NCBI GenBank assembly: GCA_038363925.1
Contig: JAQQWL010000003.1
Span: 1,488,001-1,552,000, forward strand
Source: Apiospora phragmitis
Lineage: Eukaryota > Ascomycota > Sordariomycetes > Amphisphaeriales > Apiosporaceae
Direction: 5' to 3'
Length of the DNA stretch: 64,000 nucleotides
Shown here: piece by piece, positions 59,727-64,000 of the stretch
Layout: every line of letters begins with the position of its first letter
How positions within the stretch are numbered: position 1 is the first letter of the stretch
Program-made: the position numbers and the translations under genes
Notes under the pieces: generated by a model
What the model was told of the DNA's origin: nothing
The model's input: only the letters and a program-made list of their open reading frames with translations
Databases searched by the model: none

Positions 59727-61525
59727 ATGTCGAGCCCGGATAGCAGTCAGCTATCGATGGAGAAGAAGAATGACGAAGATGTCGTGGTGAGTTGTGCTAC
59801 GAGCAATACTAGTGTGCATCACGATGTTACCGCCTATCCTATCCCCCAAGAGCTACCCCTGAATATTTTCTGAGCAGCGCACTAACACCTCGTCTAGGTC
59901 TCCTGGGATGGTCCCGAAGACCCAGAAAACCCCTTCAACTGGACTTGGAAGCGGAAATAGGTCGCTACTATTCTGGTGTCTTGCTTCACTTTCATCTCGC
60001 CCTTCTCGTCTACCATGGTGACGCCCGCCCTGGACCAGATCGGCGCCGAGCTCAACATTCCCAAGAGCTTCATGCAGGCCCTGGTCATGTCCATCTTCCT
60101 GCTGGGCTACGCTCAGGGGCCTTTCGTTCTGGCACCGCTCTCTGAGATATACGGCCGTGTCTGCGTGCTGCAGTACGCCAACCTGATCTACCTCGCCTTC
60201 AACACCGCGTGCGGTTTCTGCACGTCCCGGAGCCAGATGCTGGCTTTCCGCTTCCTGAGCGGTATCGGGGGCAGCGCGCCTCAAGCCGTAAGTCATCTCG
60301 AACCTCCTTTCCGTGTGCACGAACATTGATTCTCCCCTCTGGTACTACTAGCTATGCAACGGCGTCATCGCCGACGTATGGACCAAGGAGGAGCTCGGCA
60401 AGGGCCAGACCATCTACGGCATGCTGACCTTCCTCGGCCCCACGGTCGCGCCCATCGTCGGCGCCTACATCGCGCAGCGCGTCTCGTGGCGCTGGATATT
60501 CTGGTCGACGTCCCTCTTCGACGTCGCGGTCCAGGTCACGGCCTTCTTCTTCCTGCGCGAGACCTACGCGCCCCACATCCTCGCCAGGCGGGCGGCGCGC
60601 CTCCGGAAAAGGACAAGGACAGTAGTAACAAGAACTATCGCACCCAGTACGACGACGCCGGTAGTAAGAGCTCGGGGTCCATCGTCCGCCGCCGCCTCGT
60701 CTTGCCGTTTATTATGCTGGTCGCGCACCCGGCAGTTCAGGCACCGTCGGTGTACAGAGCCTTTCTGTATGGTGTCATGTATCTTCTGTAGGTATTTACC
60801 GCTCAATTCCGTGCCCGCAATTAGGAGAATGAAAAGCTGCTGATATGACACGTCTTGAACAAACAGTCTTTCCACCTTTGATCGCGTCTGGCAAGACATC
60901 TATGGTATGAGCAAGACCACCTCGAGCCTCCACTACCTGTCACTGTGCCTCGGCTTCATGATCGGTTTGCAAATCAGCCACCCCCTAATCGACGGCGTAA
61001 GTTCCTCTCAGCCTCCTCTACACGACCCCTTTTTAAACGAACTCTAACACGTAGTCCCACCTCCCTTTCTAGCTCTACGCCCGTTTGAAGAAATACTACA
61101 ACAGCGACCAAGGCGTCCCCGAATGGCGCATCCCACCCATGCTCCTCAGCGGCCTCCTAACGCCCCTGGGCCTCTTCCTCTACGGCTGGGCCGCGCGCCC
61201 GTCCATCCACTGGCTCGTGCCGGACCTCGGCTGCGTGCTGCTCGCCGCGGGCCTCATCCTCGCCTTCCAGGCCGCGCAGGCCTACGTCACGGACGCGTAC
61301 GGCGCCCGCCACGCCGCGAGCGCCGCCGCCGTCGGCGCGTTCCTGCGCACCATGTGCGGCTTCAGTTTTCCGCTGTTCGCGCCCGCCATGTACGACGCGC
61401 TGGGCGTCGCGTGGGGGAATAGCCTGTTGGCGTGCCTGACGCTCGCGCTTGCTGTGCCGACTCCCGTCTTGTTGTGGTTCTACGGGGAGCGGATCAGGGG
61501 TTGCAGCAAGTTGGGCCTTGTCTGA
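59727..61525 (+). pseudogene. DHA1-type MFS transporter with one in-frame stop and one frame break
   Basis: This is a proton-coupled exporter of the DHA1 class (12 helices; drug or polyamine export in relatives). The five exons are 59727-59786, 59898-60287, 60352-60787, 60867-60996 and 61073-61525, with GT/AG introns of 111, 64, 79 and 76 nt. The total is 490 codons once one base is restored. Family marks are WDGPEDPENPFNW, FTFISPFSSTMVTPAL, GPFVLAPLSEIYGR, RFLSGIGGSAPQA, GPTVAPIVGAYI, WRWIFWSTSLFD and, at the end, FGEER-type FYGERIRG. A TAG at 59958-59960 replaces Trp in WKRK-stop-VATIL (TGG to TAG). One A is missing from the A run at 60607-60610 in the central loop. Restoring it returns the downstream frame exactly. 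Confidence 0.82.
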
Positions 61526-61826
61526 TTGAAATATCGATACGCTTTACAACTGGCAGGCGATAGGATACTCGCTAGCAATGGGATAACTAGCTGGTAATGG
61601 GATACGAGCTGGCAATGGAATCACTGGCAATGGAATCACTGGTAACGGGATAACTGGCTAGTTTTCTGATTTTTTCTTTACCGACTTAACCAAGTTCTTG
61701 ACCGGTACTTAGTAGACGAGCACATCCTTACTGTAATAAGACTTATTTAATTAGATCACTTCATTATTGACGACGCCACTGCTCGTTTTAATACACTATA
61801 TTATACAATCTAGCGACTGCCCCATC
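61526..61826. other. Short intergenic region with a minisatellite
   Basis: About 61552-61665 holds six or seven imperfect copies of a 14-18 bp unit resembling CTGGCAATGGAATCA, alternating with GGGATAACT variants. The rest is the shared 3' flank of the two convergent genes. Confidence 0.6.
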
Positions 61827-63604
61827 CTATTGGAGGAATTCGGAAAGCGTGGTCAACATTTCCTTGGTATCTTTGCCATCCGGCCCCTCCTCCTCATCGT
61901 CGATGCCCTCGATCTGCTCCTCGATCGAGGCCCGGATCGTCCGCAGCGTCTCGTCACGCTCGGCCAGCAGCGCCGTCACCTTCCCCCGCGCCCCATCGTC
62001 CTCGGCCACGAGCCACGCGAGCACCACATCGGCAGTCTGTAATGAGAACAGCCCCGCGTCCAGCCGCCGCGAGAACCACTCGCCCGCGTACGCGTCGCGC
62101 TCCTCAGCGCTCTTGAGCCGCGCCTGCTCCGCGCGAATCTCGGCGTCCGCCCGCTCGACACGCGCGGCGAATTGTCGCCGCAGCTGCACGAGCTTTACCG
62201 TCTTCTCGTAATCCTTTTCGACGAACTTGGCGAGCGTTCGGATCCGCTCCGCCGAGCCGCCCGGCAGCAGGCGCAGCATGGACGCGAAGATGCCGATCAG
62301 GTGCTCCAGCGTCTGGCTGTCGGTCTTCTTCATGAACATGGTGAAGATGGTCTTCAGGCCGGCGGCCTCGACGATCTTCTGACAGACTTCCGCCCCGGTC
62401 GCTCCGCCGGTCGCGTGGTCTAAGAGTCGCAATGCCGGGCCTTTGCTCATTTTCCCTTCCTTAAGCATGATGAGACACAGCTCGACACCTTCTGCCTCTG
62501 TGAACTTGGTCTTTCCTTCCGCCTCGTCCACGAGACACGTGAGCGCCTCAAATAGGTTCTCCATGTATTCTTCCTCCTCGCCTCCCTTTTCTGGGTCTCG
62601 TTTTCGGTAGCTTGCGATCAGCTGTAGCATAATATCCGTAGCGTCTAGCTCGGCGAGCTTCCTCCGGTTTTGGGGCTGGCTTGCACCAAAATAGCCAGTA
62701 TTTCGGCTGCGTATTGTTTATTCTGGCTCATCCGGCTCTCCTTGGCTTGGATCCGTCTCAATAGCCACTTTATTAAATACTCTGTGCTACCAACCGCTTC
62801 GACGGCTATCGTCCGTCGGCTGGCCAAATTCTCCAGCACGCCCAGTGCGTAGTACACACCGTTACGATCGACTTCTTCCTTTTCGTCGAGTCGTTCCAGG
62901 TTGCTGCCCAAGAGCCCCAGCAAGTCGGCCTCGAGCGCTGCGTCAACTAGGCTATCCCACTGTTCCTGCGTCGCGTCGACATCGTCGTTATCCGTCAGCT
63001 CGTTCAGGATCTCGAGCACGTCGACCGAGATATCGCTGTTCTCGTGCGCCAGCAACGAAACCAGGGTCCCTGTGCAGCCTAGCCGCGCAAACTCGGGGTA
63101 TAGATCGGCGTGTTCGGTAAGGATGCTGAGGGCCTTGATCTCGCCATCCAGGTCGGCCTCGGACTGGATGAATTTCGCAGGATCGTCGGGGAACTTGGCC
63201 CGTTGCTGGGCGTTGCGCAAGACCAGCTTCTCGAAGTTGAGCGACGTCTTGCGCAGCCAGGGCAGGTCGATCTTCTGCTCGGCGGGGATCTCGACGCCAT
63301 CTACGTAGTCGAGGATCTCGCGTTGCTCCGAGGTGATTCCACTGCCGAAGAAGCGCCCTTCCTCGTCGTCGCCCTCCTCGTCCTCCGGGGGCAAGGTAGG
63401 ACCGTAGTCGCCTTCCTCGTTTTCGTCGTCGGGCGGCATCGCGGGGCCGGCTTCTGTGTCTGGGTCATCCTCGACGTGGGCGTGTCGGCCGTCACCGTTC
63501 CCTAAACGTGCGGATTTGTACACCTGGCTGGGGTCTCGGATGGGATCAAGTTTGCGCTTGCTGTTGCTGCCGGCGCCCTTGAACAGCTCGTCAATGCTCG
63601 TCAT
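61827..63604 (-). CDS. CTNNBL1: Beta-catenin-like protein 1 (CTNNBL1 family), one apparent frameshift
   Basis: CTNNBL1 is an armadillo-repeat nuclear protein associated with the Prp19/CDC5L spliceosome complex. The N-terminal frame starts at 63604 (MTSIDELFKGAG, the usual start in fungi; an ATG at 63631 adds nine residues). An acidic region (63470-63330) follows, then armadillo repeats with DYVDGVEIPAEQKIDLPWL and LTDNDDVDATQEQW. The second frame begins with NRRKLAELDATDIMLQLIA, the expected continuation of ILVQASP, and carries RYRKRDP-like SYRKRDPEKGGEEEEYMENL and LLDHATGG to the stop at 61827. The switch lies in the A run complementary to 62668-62671; restoring one base gives 592 codons plus stop without introns. 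Because the protein is otherwise perfectly conserved, an assembly error is the likeliest cause. Confidence 0.88.
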
Positions 63605-64000
63605 TTTGGGAAATTGGCGCCGACCTGGCATGTCGGTGAATTGAAGTGAATATCCGACCTAGAACAACGCGCTCAGTGCATGTGGAGCCTTGGGGAGCTT
63701 AGGTAGTAGGTTACCGTAGCAGGCTAGGCTGGTTTAAATAAAAGGACTCTGCCACTGTGGGCATACGGAATAATGCCTCTTGGACCGTCCAATACACGTC
63801 TAATAATCGGATTCAACATTGAATAACTTTTTAACACTTTAGATTTTTAACAGTTATTCCAGGGTTTATTATATACCAAGTGCACGTCAAAGGTTTTGGC
63901 AGGCGTTTATTCCAGTGTATGGCTGTACTACGGTTGGTCTGAGAGTTAATTAGGGACAGCCAGCGTTTATCCAAAAGTCAACAGATCTAGACACTTGAAT
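63605..64000. other. Upstream region of the CTNNBL1-like gene
   Basis: Contains the presumed promoter of the minus-strand gene. No other gene, repeat or clear regulatory motif is seen before the window ends. Confidence 0.4.

Overview
The window is nuclear DNA of a filamentous ascomycete (Pezizomycotina). The evidence is short 60-110 nt spliceosomal introns, HET-C-like, fungal NACHT and fungal rhodopsin-fold (PTH11-like) genes, and long AT-rich blocks in which CpA and TpG are nearly absent. That last pattern is the signature of repeat-induced point mutation (RIP). I cannot place the species.

Layout. (1) 1-8431: RIP-mutated transposon block with a minus-strand Gypsy fragment split by pogo-type DNA transposons. 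(2) 8432-20988: gene island with a HET-C-like gene (one frameshift), an intact 7-TM rhodopsin-fold protein, an intact short-chain dehydrogenase, a second rhodopsin-fold gene with a stop codon, and a SnoaL-like gene with two stop codons. (3) 20989 to about 51600: a second RIP block that can be read almost completely as nested transposons: at least seven pogo/Fot1-type elements or parts of elements, and a composite chromodomain-bearing Gypsy element of about 13 kb flanked by one 5-bp target duplication. (4) 51600-53960: a GC-normal patch, then one more decayed pogo-like transposase. (5) 53961-64000: gene island with a broken NACHT (NLR-like) gene, a broken glycerate kinase, a broken DHA1-type MFS transporter, and a beta-catenin-like protein 1 (CTNNBL1) gene with one apparent frameshift.

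The most unusual signal is in the ends of the pogo-type elements. Seven sequence-divergent families share one layout: insertion at TA, a 9-bp cap (mostly ACGT..., ATAT... where RIP-mutated), then one to three tandem units of exactly 17 bp, often followed by a T-tract. The 17-bp unit differs completely between families. Since pogo transposases carry a CENP-B-type DNA-binding region and the CENP-B box is 17 bp, each unit may be the family's own transposase site. One element (4011-5692) has the units of one family at its left end and of another at its right end.

The genes do not form an obvious pathway. The coding stretches contain two kinds of lesion. Some are TpG/CpA-to-TpA nonsense codons, which fit RIP leaking into neighbouring single-copy genes. 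Others are one-base indels, mostly in homopolymers, which also hit the conserved CTNNBL1 gene and may therefore be assembly errors. All domain calls were made by reading translations by eye; no database search was run.
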